From: Pontitalea aquivivens
Lineage (GTDB): Bacteria; Pseudomonadota; Alphaproteobacteria; Rhodobacterales; Rhodobacteraceae
Direction of reading: 5' to 3'
DNA: 64,000 nucleotides
Assembly (NCBI RefSeq): GCF_046507575.1
Contig: NZ_JBKFEY010000008.1
Location: 56,988-120,987 of the forward strand
In this document: piece by piece, positions 8,621 through 16,289 of the stretch
Position numbering within the stretch: position 1 is the stretch's first letter
Layout of the letters: every line of letters begins with the position of its first letter
Notes under the pieces: model-generated
The model's input: the letters and a program-made list of their open reading frames with translations, nothing else
Databases searched by the model: none
What the model was told of the DNA's origin: nothing
Made by a program: the position numbers and the translations under genes

Positions 8621-9711
8621 GGGGTGGCCCCCGCATGGGTGATGGCAAGCGCCGTGCCGTCGGTGACGTAATCCTGCCCGCGGATGATGACCTGCGCGTC
8701 ATCGGGCAGGCCGGTCAGCCAGACGCCCTGGGGCGTGTCGCGCAGCAGCTGCACCGGGGCAAAGACCGCCCTTCCGTCCTGTGCCAGCCGAAGGCCCAGC
8801 CGGCCCTGGTCGTCCAGCGTCAGCGCCGAGGCGGGCAGCAGATGGGCGCGGGCGCCTTCGGTCTGGATCACGATCTCGATGGTCTGGCCCTCGCGGATCG
8901 ACAGGTCGGGGTTGGCGACCTCGGCCTCGATGCGGAAGGTGCGGGTGGCGGGGTCGGCGGCGCGCGACAGGAAAGTGACACTGCCCGTGACCTGCCGTCC
9001 GCTGGCCAGACGCGCGCCGACGCGCGCGCCGGGTGCCAGCCGGTCCACCTGGGTTTCGGGCACAAAGCCCACCAGACGGATCGGGTCCAGCGCGATCACC
9101 GTAGCGCAGGCCCCGCCCGGCGCCAGCAGCGTGCCCAGTTCGGCGCTGTCCTGTTCCAGGATGCCAGCGAAGGGGGCGGTGATGGTCAGCCGCCCGATCT
9201 CGGTTCGCGCGGCGATGACGCCCGCTTCGGCGGCCTGCAGCGCGGCGCGGGCCCCGGCGGCGGCGGTTTCCGACCGGAAGCCGCCTTCCTGCAGCCGGTC
9301 CGCGGCGGTCGCGCTCAGCCGTGCCTCGGTCAGCCGGGCCTCGGCCTCGGCCAGCAGGGCGGGGCGGGTGCCCGGGTCAAGCCGGCACAGCACATCCCCC
9401 GCCGCGACCTGCGTCCCGCGCGCCAGCGGGGCCGATATCACCCGCCCCCCGGTTTCGGCCCGCATCTCGACGCGGCGTGCTGCCTCGGTCTGGCCGCGGG
9501 TCAGCACGCCCTGATCGACCGGCCGCGCCTGCGATCGCTGCACCAGCACCGCCACCGCCCCGGCGCCCGGTTCCGCCACCGGCCCGGCGGCGGCATCGGT
9601 GGCGGGCACCGGGTCGCGGCCTGCAAAGGCCATCAGGCGGTCGCGTTCAAAGACCAGCGCATACAGCGTGGCGCTGACCAGGACGGCATTTATGATCGGA
9701 ACAAGTTTCAT
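8617..9711 (-). CDS. RND efflux periplasmic adaptor (membrane fusion protein)
   Basis: A 364-residue HlyD/AcrA-type adaptor. It has an N-terminal membrane-anchor helix (MKLVPIINAVLVSATLYALV), a beta-barrel/lipoyl portion (RVISAPLARGTQVAAGDVLCR), an alpha-hairpin (RLTEARLSATAADRL...) and the second lipoyl half (TITAPFAGILEQDSAELGTL). The ATG at 9711 was chosen over an upstream in-frame start at 9744 because GGAG lies eight bases upstream and the anchor helix begins directly after it. It bridges the RND permease encoded next to it, with which it overlaps by 4 bases, to an outer-membrane channel. A tandem repeat and a candidate operator lie upstream. Confidence 0.9.
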   Translation of the reverse strand: MKLVPIINAVLVSATLYALVFERDRLMAFAGRDPVPATDAAAGPVAEPGAGAVAVLVQRSQARPVDQGVLTRGQTEAARRVEMRAETGGRVISAPLARGTQVAAGDVLCRLDPGTRPALLAEAEARLTEARLSATAADRLQEGGFRSETAAAGARAALQAAEAGVIAARTEIGRLTITAPFAGILEQDSAELGTLLAPGGACATVIALDPIRLVGFVPETQVDRLAPGARVGARLASGRQVTGSVTFLSRAADPATRTFRIEAEVANPDLSIREGQTIEIVIQTEGARAHLLPASALTLDDQGRLGLRLAQDGRAVFAPVQLLRDTPQGVWLTGLPDDAQVIIRGQDYVTDGTALAITHAGATP

Positions 9712-9751
9712 CGGAACACTCCGGGCCGGGGGGGCCTGACACAAGGGGCGG

Positions 9752-9805
9752 AAACGGGAAGGGTGGCGAAAACGGGAAGGGTGGCTAAAACGGGAAGGAC
9801 GGTGC
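9752..9805. repeat. 18-bp tandem repeat, three units
   Basis: Units at 9752-9769, 9770-9787 and 9788-9805. The first two differ at one base; the third diverges in its last third. The core is AAACGGGAAGG. It lies about 40 bases upstream of the adaptor start, in the presumed 5' leader of the efflux operon. Confidence 0.8.
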
Positions 9806-9856
9806 CATGGGGAAATTAGCGCGGCATGAAAGATGAAAAAGGGGCGGGTGGCAGAT

Positions 9857-9876
9857 TCTGAACGCAGTGGTTCAGA
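9857..9876. promoter_or_regulatory. Candidate operator: perfect 7-bp inverted repeat TCTGAAC-N6-GTTCAGA
   Basis: A perfect dyad in the divergent intergenic region between the RND efflux operon (minus) and the YfgM-like gene (plus). The 20-bp size and two-turn spacing suit a dimeric helix-turn-helix repressor such as TetR or MarR. No regulator gene is adjacent, so the assignment is an inference from symmetry alone. There is no T-run, so it is not an obvious terminator. Confidence 0.4.
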
Positions 9877-10016
9877 TTAGGGCGCGCGGGTCCGCCGCTC
9901 AAGCCCCTTGCGCCGTGGCGCCCCGTCGCAGGCCGTGCCCGTCCCAGGTGCCCGTGCCCTTGGCAAGGCGGGGGGCAAGCGTGTAAGACGTGCCCAACAC
10001 GGTAAGGAGCAGGCCC

Positions 10017-10661
10017 TTGAGCGAGACCGACAGTTTCATCGACGAAGTCACCGAAGAGGTCCGCCGCGACCGGCTGTTCGCGCTGATGCGCCGCTATGGC
10101 TGGATCGGGATCGTCGTGGTGCTGGGGATTGTCGGCGGCGCGGCCTTCAACGAATGGAAGAAGGCGCGCGATGCCGCGACCGCGCAGGCCTTTGGGGATT
10201 CGGTCCTGGCCGCGATGGAGGCGCAGGACCGCGCGGCGGCGCTGGGCGCGCTGTCGGCCGATGGCGGGCGTGGCGCGGTGCTGGGCCTGATGCAGGCCGC
10301 CGAGGCCGTCGCGGCCGAGGATCGCGCGGCGGCGCTGGCCCGGCTGGAGGCGATCGGTGCCGATGCCAGCCTGCCTGCCAGCCTGCGCGATCTGGCGCGG
10401 ATCAAGGCGGTGATCGTGGCGGGCGATTTGATGGATCCGGCGGCGCGCGATGCGGCGCTGGCCGCGCTGGCGGCGCCCGGCGCGCCCTATCGGGCGCTGG
10501 CGATGGAACAGCAGGCGCTGGTCCATGCCGGGGCAGGGCGTCACGACGAGGCGGTGGCGCTGGCGCGCCAGATCCTGGCCGAAGCCGGGGTGACGGCGGG
10601 CTTGCAACAGCGCGCGACAGAGTTGATTGTGGCGCTTGGGGCCGATCCGGCGGTGAACTAG
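10017..10661 (+). CDS. YfgM-like tetratricopeptide protein, SecYEG ancillary type
   Basis: A 214-residue protein: a short cytoplasmic N terminus (SETDSFIDEVTEEVRRDRL), one membrane helix (YGWIGIVVVLGIVGGAAF), then an alanine-rich helical periplasmic region of TPR type. I chose the TTG at 10017 because AAGGAG sits eight bases upstream; a GTG at 9990 is in frame but lies before that site. The order here (this gene, bamB, der) matches yfgM-bamB-der in Escherichia coli. There YfgM is an inner-membrane partner of the SecYEG translocon and PpiD that helps hand over periplasmic chaperones. A PpiD-like foldase is encoded at 56651-58501. Function by synteny and architecture. Confidence 0.8.
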   Translation: MSETDSFIDEVTEEVRRDRLFALMRRYGWIGIVVVLGIVGGAAFNEWKKARDAATAQAFGDSVLAAMEAQDRAAALGALSADGGRGAVLGLMQAAEAVAAEDRAAALARLEAIGADASLPASLRDLARIKAVIVAGDLMDPAARDAALAALAAPGAPYRALAMEQQALVHAGAGRHDEAVALARQILAEAGVTAGLQQRATELIVALGADPAVN

Positions 10662-10725
10662 GCTGCCCCCGGGCGGGCAACGGAACAAGGGTCGGGATGA
10701 CCGGGCTATACAGGGGGCAAGATCG

Positions 10726-12042
10726 GTGAAGCTGACGCAGGGGATCGCGGTGCTGGCCATGGCTGCGGCGCTTCAGGCCTGCGGGCCGGATGAATTGGTG
10801 CTGGAGGGCGAACGGCTTGCCCCGCGCGAGGTGCTGACGGGCGCGGAACCCGATGTTGCGGCCGTGCAGGCCGCGCAACCGATCAGCCTGCCGGGGCTGC
10901 AATCGAATGCCGAATGGACGCATCGCGGCGGCACGCCCACCCACGCGTTGTTCAATGCCGCGATCGGCGCGGGCACCACCCGCGTCTGGAGCGCGGATAT
11001 CGGTCAGGGCAGCGGGCGCAAGCATCGCATCAGCGCCGATCCGGTCGTCGGTGGCGGGCGGGTCTATACGCTGGACAGCCGCGCCAGGCTGACCGCCACC
11101 GCCACCAATGGCGCCACCGCCTGGACGGCCGATCTGACGCCTGCGGGGGAAGCCCCCGATTCCGCTTCGGGCGGGGGGATTGCCTATGCGGGCGGGCAGG
11201 TCTTTGCCACCACCGGCTTTGGCGAACTGGTCGCGCTGGACGCGGCAAGCGGTGCGGTGATCTGGCGCCAGCGATTTGACGCGGCGGTGGGCGGCGCGCC
11301 CACGGTATCGGACGGGCTGGTCTATGCGGTGGCGCGCGACGGATCGGCCTGGGCGGTGCGGACCAGCGATGGCAAGGTGCAATGGCAGGTGCCGGGCATG
11401 CCCTCGGCATCGGGGGTGTCCGGGGTGTCGGCCCCGGCGGTCGACGGGCGGATCGTGGTCTTCCCCTTCGCCTCGGGCGATCTGCTGGGGGCGCTGAAGA
11501 AGGGCGGGCTGACGCTGTGGCAATCGCGGGCGGCAGGCGCGCGGCTGGGCCGGGCCTATGCCACCGTGGTCGATCTGACGGGCGATCCGGTGATCGTGGG
11601 CGACACGGTTTATGCCGGGTCCTCGGCGGGGCGGCTGGTGGCGCTGTCGGCCAGCAGCGGGCAGGTGATCTGGCGCGCCGCCGAGGGTGCCAATTCGCCG
11701 GTGCAGGTGGCCGGCGGGTCGGTCTTTCTGGTGTCGGACGAGGCGCGGCTGATCCGGCTGGATGCGGCGACGGGGCAGGTGATCTGGGCGGTGGACATGC
11801 CCTATTTCACCAAGGACAAGCCCAAGCGCCAGCAGGCGATCCATGCCCATTTCGGTCCCGTTCTGGCGGGGAACCGGCTGTTCGTGGCCTCCTCTGACGG
11901 GCTGTTGCGGGTGTTCGATCCGGCCTCGGGCGCGGCGGTGGGTCAGGCGGAAATTCCCGGCGGGGCGGCCTCGGCGCCCGTGGTTGCGGGGGGCACGCTG
12001 TATGTCGTGGGCGCGAATGGGCAGCTTCACGCTTTCCGTTGA
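10726..12042 (+). CDS. bamB: Outer membrane protein assembly factor BamB-like, PQQ beta-propeller lipoprotein
   Basis: A 438-residue protein with a lipoprotein signal (MKLTQGIAVLAMAAALQAC; predicted lipidated Cys19). It is followed by an eight-bladed beta-propeller built of PQQ-like repeats, visible as recurring 'VYAVARDG', 'GRLVALSASSGQVIW' and 'RLIRLDAATGQVIWAV' motifs. BamB is the lipoprotein subunit of the BAM complex that assists insertion of outer-membrane beta-barrels. The start is GTG at 10726. It lies between the YfgM-like gene and der, the classical BamB neighbourhood. Despite the repeats it is not expected to bind PQQ. Confidence 0.88.
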   Translation: MKLTQGIAVLAMAAALQACGPDELVLEGERLAPREVLTGAEPDVAAVQAAQPISLPGLQSNAEWTHRGGTPTHALFNAAIGAGTTRVWSADIGQGSGRKHRISADPVVGGGRVYTLDSRARLTATATNGATAWTADLTPAGEAPDSASGGGIAYAGGQVFATTGFGELVALDAASGAVIWRQRFDAAVGGAPTVSDGLVYAVARDGSAWAVRTSDGKVQWQVPGMPSASGVSGVSAPAVDGRIVVFPFASGDLLGALKKGGLTLWQSRAAGARLGRAYATVVDLTGDPVIVGDTVYAGSSAGRLVALSASSGQVIWRAAEGANSPVQVAGGSVFLVSDEARLIRLDAATGQVIWAVDMPYFTKDKPKRQQAIHAHFGPVLAGNRLFVASSDGLLRVFDPASGAAVGQAEIPGGAASAPVVAGGTLYVVGANGQLHAFR

Positions 12043-12091
12043 CGCAAAAGACGTGTAAAGGGGCCGCTTGCGTCCGCCCAAGGAGGGCATC

Positions 12092-13591
12092 ATGAGCTTC
12101 ACCCTGGCCATTGTCGGCCGCCCGAACGTGGGCAAATCCACGCTGTTCAACCGCCTTGTCGGCAAGCGCCTGGCACTGGTCGACGATACCCCCGGTGTCA
12201 CCCGCGACCTGCGCGAGGGCGAAGCGCGGCTGGGCGATCTGCGCTTTGTGGTGATCGATTCCGCCGGTCTGGAACTGGCCGAGGATGACAGCCTGCAGGG
12301 CCGGATGCGGCGGCTGACCGAACGCGCGGTGGAAGAGGCCGACATCTGCCTGTTCGTGATCGACGCGCGCGTGGGCGTCACCCCGGCGGATGAAATCTTT
12401 GCCGACATCCTGCGCAAGAAGAACGCCCATGTGATTCTGGCCGCCAACAAGGCCGAGGGTCATGCGGGCGATGCGGGCGCCACCGAGGGCTGGTCCCTGG
12501 GGCTGGGCGAGCCGCTGAAGCTGTCGGCCGAACATGGCGAGGGCATGGACGATCTTTACCGCGTTCTGCTGCCGCTGGCCGAGGAATTTGAGGCCAAGGC
12601 CGCGCTGGACGCCCCTGAAACCGATGTGGACATCGAGGAAGGGTCCGAGGATGAGGGCGTCTATCACGCCCCCACCAAGGCCAAGCCCCTGCAACTGGCG
12701 GTGATCGGGCGGCCGAATGCGGGCAAATCGACGCTGATCAACAAGATCATCGGCGAGGATCGCCTGCTGACCGGCCCCGAGGCCGGGATCACCCGCGACG
12801 CAATTTCCGTGCGGACCGAGTTCATGGGCACGCCGATGCGGATCTGGGACACGGCCGGCATGCGCAAGAAGGCGCGTGTCAATGACAAGCTGGAAAAGCT
12901 GTCGGTGGCCGATGGCCTGCGTGCGGTGCGCTTTGCCGAGGTGGTCGTCGTGCTGCTGGATGTGGGCATCCCGTTCGAGCAGCAGGACCTGCGCATCGCC
13001 GATTTCGCCGAGACCGAGGGCCGCGCCGTCGTGGTCGCCGCGAACAAGTGGGATCTGGAAGAGGACAAGCCCGAAAAGCTGAAGGAGCTGCGCGAGGCGT
13101 TTGAACGGCTGTTGCCGCAGCTGCGCGGGGCGCCGCTGGTCACCGTTTCGGCCAAGACCGGCAAGGGGCTGGACCGGCTGCACAACGCCATCATGAAGGC
13201 GCATCAGGTCTGGAACCGCCGCATCACCACCGCCAGGCTGAACCAGTGGCTGGGCACGATGACCGAGGCGCATCCCCCGCCGGCGCCGGGCGGGCGGCGC
13301 ATCAAGCTGCGCTACATGACCCAGGTGAAAACCCGGCCGCCGGGCTTTGTGGTGATGGCCACGCATGTCGACAAGCTGCCCGAAAGCTATTCGCGCTATC
13401 TGGTCAATGGCCTGCGTGAGACCTTTGACATGCCGGGCACGCCGATCCGGCTGACCTTCCGCGATCAGGGTTCGAAAAACCCGTTCAAGGACAAGAAGAA
13501 ATCGATCCCCTCGCGGCTGAAAAAGCACGTCGATGCCAAGAAGCACGAAGAGCGCAAGGCGCGGGGCCTTACCTCCAGGCCGAAAGGCTGA
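12092..13591 (+). CDS. der: Ribosome-associated GTPase Der (EngA)
   Basis: A 499-residue protein with two tandem GTPase domains and a C-terminal KH-like domain, the hallmark of Der/EngA. The first P-loop is GRPNVGKST (residues 9-17); the second is GRPNAGKST near residue 207. NKWD (G4) is seen in domain 2, and domain 1 has NKAE in that place. Der acts in late 50S ribosomal subunit assembly and is normally essential. The start at 12092 follows AAGGAGGGCATC; an in-frame codon at 12068 has no suitable site. The C terminus is rich in Lys/Arg. It is co-oriented with bamB 49 bases upstream. Confidence 0.97.
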   Translation: MSFTLAIVGRPNVGKSTLFNRLVGKRLALVDDTPGVTRDLREGEARLGDLRFVVIDSAGLELAEDDSLQGRMRRLTERAVEEADICLFVIDARVGVTPADEIFADILRKKNAHVILAANKAEGHAGDAGATEGWSLGLGEPLKLSAEHGEGMDDLYRVLLPLAEEFEAKAALDAPETDVDIEEGSEDEGVYHAPTKAKPLQLAVIGRPNAGKSTLINKIIGEDRLLTGPEAGITRDAISVRTEFMGTPMRIWDTAGMRKKARVNDKLEKLSVADGLRAVRFAEVVVVLLDVGIPFEQQDLRIADFAETEGRAVVVAANKWDLEEDKPEKLKELREAFERLLPQLRGAPLVTVSAKTGKGLDRLHNAIMKAHQVWNRRITTARLNQWLGTMTEAHPPPAPGGRRIKLRYMTQVKTRPPGFVVMATHVDKLPESYSRYLVNGLRETFDMPGTPIRLTFRDQGSKNPFKDKKKSIPSRLKKHVDAKKHEERKARGLTSRPKG

Positions 13592-13608
13592 GGCCCCCCG
13601 GGTCGGGA

Positions 13609-13642
13609 GCCTCCGGCGGGAGTATTTGGTGCCAAGAAGAAG
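13609..13642 (+). repeat. Dispersed intergenic repeat, short form (copy 3)
   Basis: GCCTCCGGCGGGAGTATTTG followed by GTGCCAAGAAGAAG, directly after the der stop. It is a variant of the block at 762-789, with the CCTCCGGCGG lead-in shared with the copies at 48131-48166 and 59830-59881. The rest of 13592-13810 shows no supported gene. Confidence 0.7.
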
Positions 13643-13810
13643 CCAGCAGCGGTTTTGCGGCAAAGGCCAGCGCAACCGCTGCCACCGCCGCAGCGCCAGC
13701 AATCATTGGGCAAGGGATCAGGGGCCAGCGATCACGGGGCCGCCGGCAGGTTGACCACGATGATGCCGGTCAGCGCCCGGATCACGCCCGCCGGTTCAGT
13801 TTTCGCCCGC

Positions 13811-15100
13811 TCAGACCAGGTTTCCGTCGACCAGCCGGGTCTTGCCGCCCAGATAGGGGTGCAGCGCGGCTGGCAGGGTGACCGAGCCATCGGCCTCTTG
13901 CCCGTTTTCCAGCACTGCGATCAGGCAGCGCCCCACCGCCAGCCCCGAGCCGTTCAGCGTGGCCAGGAATTCCGGCTTGCCACCGCCTGCGGGCTTGTAG
14001 CGCGCGTTCATCCGCCGCGCCTGGAAGGTGCCGCAGGTGGAAACCGAGCTGATTTCGCGGTAGGTGTTCTGGCCGGGCAGCCAGACTTCCAGATCATAGG
14101 TTTTTTGCGCGCCGAACCCCATGTCGCCGGTGCACAGAACGATCCGGCGGAAGGGCAGGTCCAGCCGGTCGAGCACGGTTTCGGCGCAGCCGACCATGCG
14201 TTCATGTTCCGCGACCGCATTCTCGGGGTGGCAGATGGTAACCATCTCGACCTTTTCGAACTGATGCTGGCGCAGCATGCCGGCGGTGTCCTTGCCCGCA
14301 GACCCCGCCTCGGAGCGGAAGCAGTTGGTATGGGCGACCATGCGCATCGGCAGGCCGGTCGCGTCGACCGTTTCGCCCAGCACATAGTTGGTCAGCGTCA
14401 CCTCGGCGGTGGGGATCAGCCACCAGCCATTGGTGGTCTGATAGCTGTCCTCGGCGAATTTCGGCAGCTGGCCGGTGCCCAGCATCGCCTCATCGCGGAC
14501 CAGGACGGGGGTGATGTTCTCGGTCAGGCCGTGTTCTTCGGTATGCAGGTCCAGCATGAATTGCGCCAGCGCCCGGTGCACGCGCGCCACGCCCCCGCGC
14601 AGCACCACGAAACGCGCGCCCGACAGTTTCGCGGCTGTTTCGAAATCCATCGCGCGGCCGACGGCGGGCAGCTGGTAATGTTCCAGCGGCTGGAAATCAA
14701 AGGCGCGCGGGGTGCCGCGGCGGTGGATTTCGACATTCCCGGCCTCATCCGCGCCCTGGGGCACATCGTCGAGCGGCAGGTTCGGCACCTGCAGCAGCAG
14801 GTCGCGCAGTTCGGCGTCCCGGGCCCCCGCCTCGGCCTGCATCGCGGCAACCTCGGCCTTCTTTTCGGCCACCAGCGCGCGCAGGCGTTCGAATTCCGCG
14901 TCATCGCCGCGGGTCTTGGCCGCGCCCACCTCTTTCGAGGCGGCGTTCTGTGCGGCCTGTGCGGTTTCGGCGGCCAGGATCGCGGCGCGGCGCGCCTCAT
15001 CCAGCGACAGGATCGCGGGCGACATCGGCGGCAGGCCCCGGCGGCCCAGGGCTGCGTCAAAGCTGGCGGGATTTTCGCGGATCGCGCGGATGTCGTGCAT
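13811..15100 (-). CDS. serS: Seryl-tRNA synthetase
   Basis: A 429-residue class II aminoacyl-tRNA synthetase that charges tRNA-Ser (and tRNA-Sec where present). It has the N-terminal coiled-coil arm (residues about 30-100, rich in Ala/Glu/Arg), motif 2 around TNCFRSEAGSAGKDTAG and motif 3 around GSGLAVGRCLIAVLENGQ. The length is normal for bacterial SerRS. It is convergent to der, with a repeat between, and divergent from the RND operon starting at 15297. The start at 15100 (MHDIRAIRENP) matches the usual family N terminus. Confidence 0.97.
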   Translation of the reverse strand: MHDIRAIRENPASFDAALGRRGLPPMSPAILSLDEARRAAILAAETAQAAQNAASKEVGAAKTRGDDAEFERLRALVAEKKAEVAAMQAEAGARDAELRDLLLQVPNLPLDDVPQGADEAGNVEIHRRGTPRAFDFQPLEHYQLPAVGRAMDFETAAKLSGARFVVLRGGVARVHRALAQFMLDLHTEEHGLTENITPVLVRDEAMLGTGQLPKFAEDSYQTTNGWWLIPTAEVTLTNYVLGETVDATGLPMRMVAHTNCFRSEAGSAGKDTAGMLRQHQFEKVEMVTICHPENAVAEHERMVGCAETVLDRLDLPFRRIVLCTGDMGFGAQKTYDLEVWLPGQNTYREISSVSTCGTFQARRMNARYKPAGGGKPEFLATLNGSGLAVGRCLIAVLENGQEADGSVTLPAALHPYLGGKTRLVDGNLV

Positions 15101-15220
15101 GGGATCACCTCTGGTTACTGGGCCATCGTGTAGCCCAAGGAACTGTCGCGCGAAAGACCCACGAAGGCCCGGACTTGACGCGGATCATTGCAACATGGCT
15201 TGCGAAGGGGTTGAATTTCG

Positions 15221-15236
15221 GTGTATCCGGTTACAC
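15221..15236. promoter_or_regulatory. Candidate operator, near-perfect 16-bp palindrome GTGTATCCGGTTACAC
   Basis: Fourteen of sixteen bases obey dyad symmetry (GTGTA arms around a CCGG centre). It sits 61 bases upstream of the second RND adaptor start, in the divergent serS/RND intergenic region. Such sites in front of efflux operons are often bound by TetR-family repressors, but no regulator gene is adjacent. The identification is inference from symmetry and position. Confidence 0.45.
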
Positions 15237-15296
15237 ATTCAAGAACCGGAATGTTAAGGGCCCGCCACCCGGGTCGACCGGACGGAGGGGTAAGTG

Positions 15297-16289
15297 ATGA
15301 AATCCGTGTTTCTGCCGCTGGCGCTGTGCGCCCTGACCTTGCCCCTTGTGGCGCCCCTTGCGGCGCGGGCGCAGGGGGCGGTGACTGTGGCCCCGGTCGA
15401 GGTGACCGACTGGAAGGCCGTCTATGGCCGGGTCGAGGCGCGCGACATGATCCCCGCGCGGGCGCGGCTGGGGGGCACGCTGGTCGAACTGGCGGTGTCC
15501 GAAGGCGATGTGGTGCAGGCGGGCCAGCCGCTGGGTCGGATCGTCGATGAAAAGCTGGTGTTCCAGCTGGGCGCGATCGATGCGCAGTTGCAGGCGCTGG
15601 GGGCGCAGCTGACCAATGCCGAGGCCGAGTTGACGCGGGGCGAGGAATTGCTGGCGCGTGGCGTGACCACGGCGCAGCGGCTGGATGCGCTGCGCACCCA
15701 GGTCGATGTCGTGAAAGGTCAGATCGAGGCGCAGCGTGCCCAGCGGCAGGTTGTGGAACAACAGACGGCCGAGGGCACGGTTCTGGCGCCGATTTCGGGG
15801 CGGGTGCTGAATGTGCCGGTCGCGGTGGGCGCGGTCGTGATGCCGGGCGAGGTGGTGGCAACCATCGGCGGCGGCGGGTTCTTTCTGCGCGTGGCCGTGC
15901 CCGAACGCCATGCCGATGTGATGCGGCAGGGCGATGCGATCAGCATCGAGACCGCGAACGGGGCGGCGCAGGGCACGTTGGCCAAGGTCTATCCGCAGAT
16001 CGAAAACGGCCGCGTGGTGGCCGATGTCGAGGTGCCCGAACTGGATGCGGCCTTTGTCGATGCGCGTGTGCTGGTGCGCCTGCCGATGGGCAAGCGCCAG
16101 GCGATCATGCTGCCCGCCAGCCTGATCGAGACCCGCTCGGGCCTGGATTTCGTTCTGGTCGAGCGCGACGGCGCGCGCATGGAACGCGCGGTGGTGCCGG
16201 GGGCGCGCAGCGTGGAAAACGGGGTGGACATGGTTGAGATCCTCAGCGGTCTGACCGGCGGCGAAACGGTGGTGGCACATGAGCAGTGA
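15297..16289 (+). CDS. RND efflux periplasmic adaptor subunit
   Basis: A 330-residue membrane fusion protein with a cleavable signal peptide (MKSVFLPLALCALTLP...AARA-QG). A lipoyl half follows (ARLGGTLVELAVSEGDVVQAG), then an alpha-hairpin (LQALGAQLTNAEAELTRGEELLARG), the second lipoyl half and a beta-barrel region. ATG 15297 is preferred to the adjacent in-frame GTG at 15294 by its spacing from GGAGGGG. It overlaps the downstream permease by 11 bases and should form a tripartite pump with it. The outer-membrane partner is not encoded here. Substrate unknown. Confidence 0.88.
   Translation: MKSVFLPLALCALTLPLVAPLAARAQGAVTVAPVEVTDWKAVYGRVEARDMIPARARLGGTLVELAVSEGDVVQAGQPLGRIVDEKLVFQLGAIDAQLQALGAQLTNAEAELTRGEELLARGVTTAQRLDALRTQVDVVKGQIEAQRAQRQVVEQQTAEGTVLAPISGRVLNVPVAVGAVVMPGEVVATIGGGGFFLRVAVPERHADVMRQGDAISIETANGAAQGTLAKVYPQIENGRVVADVEVPELDAAFVDARVLVRLPMGKRQAIMLPASLIETRSGLDFVLVERDGARMERAVVPGARSVENGVDMVEILSGLTGGETVVAHEQ

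Noticed and set aside
10662..10725. TGCCC...GGGCA hairpin between the YfgM-like gene and bamB as a terminator
   Set aside because: The stem is only about five bases, no T-run follows, and the two genes are probably co-transcribed.
13569..13706. A 45-codon minus-strand frame between der and serS (MIAGAAAVAAVALAFAAK...)
   Set aside because: It runs through a dispersed repeat into the der 3' end, has no clear ribosome site and its hydrophobic start is what random GC-rich DNA gives.
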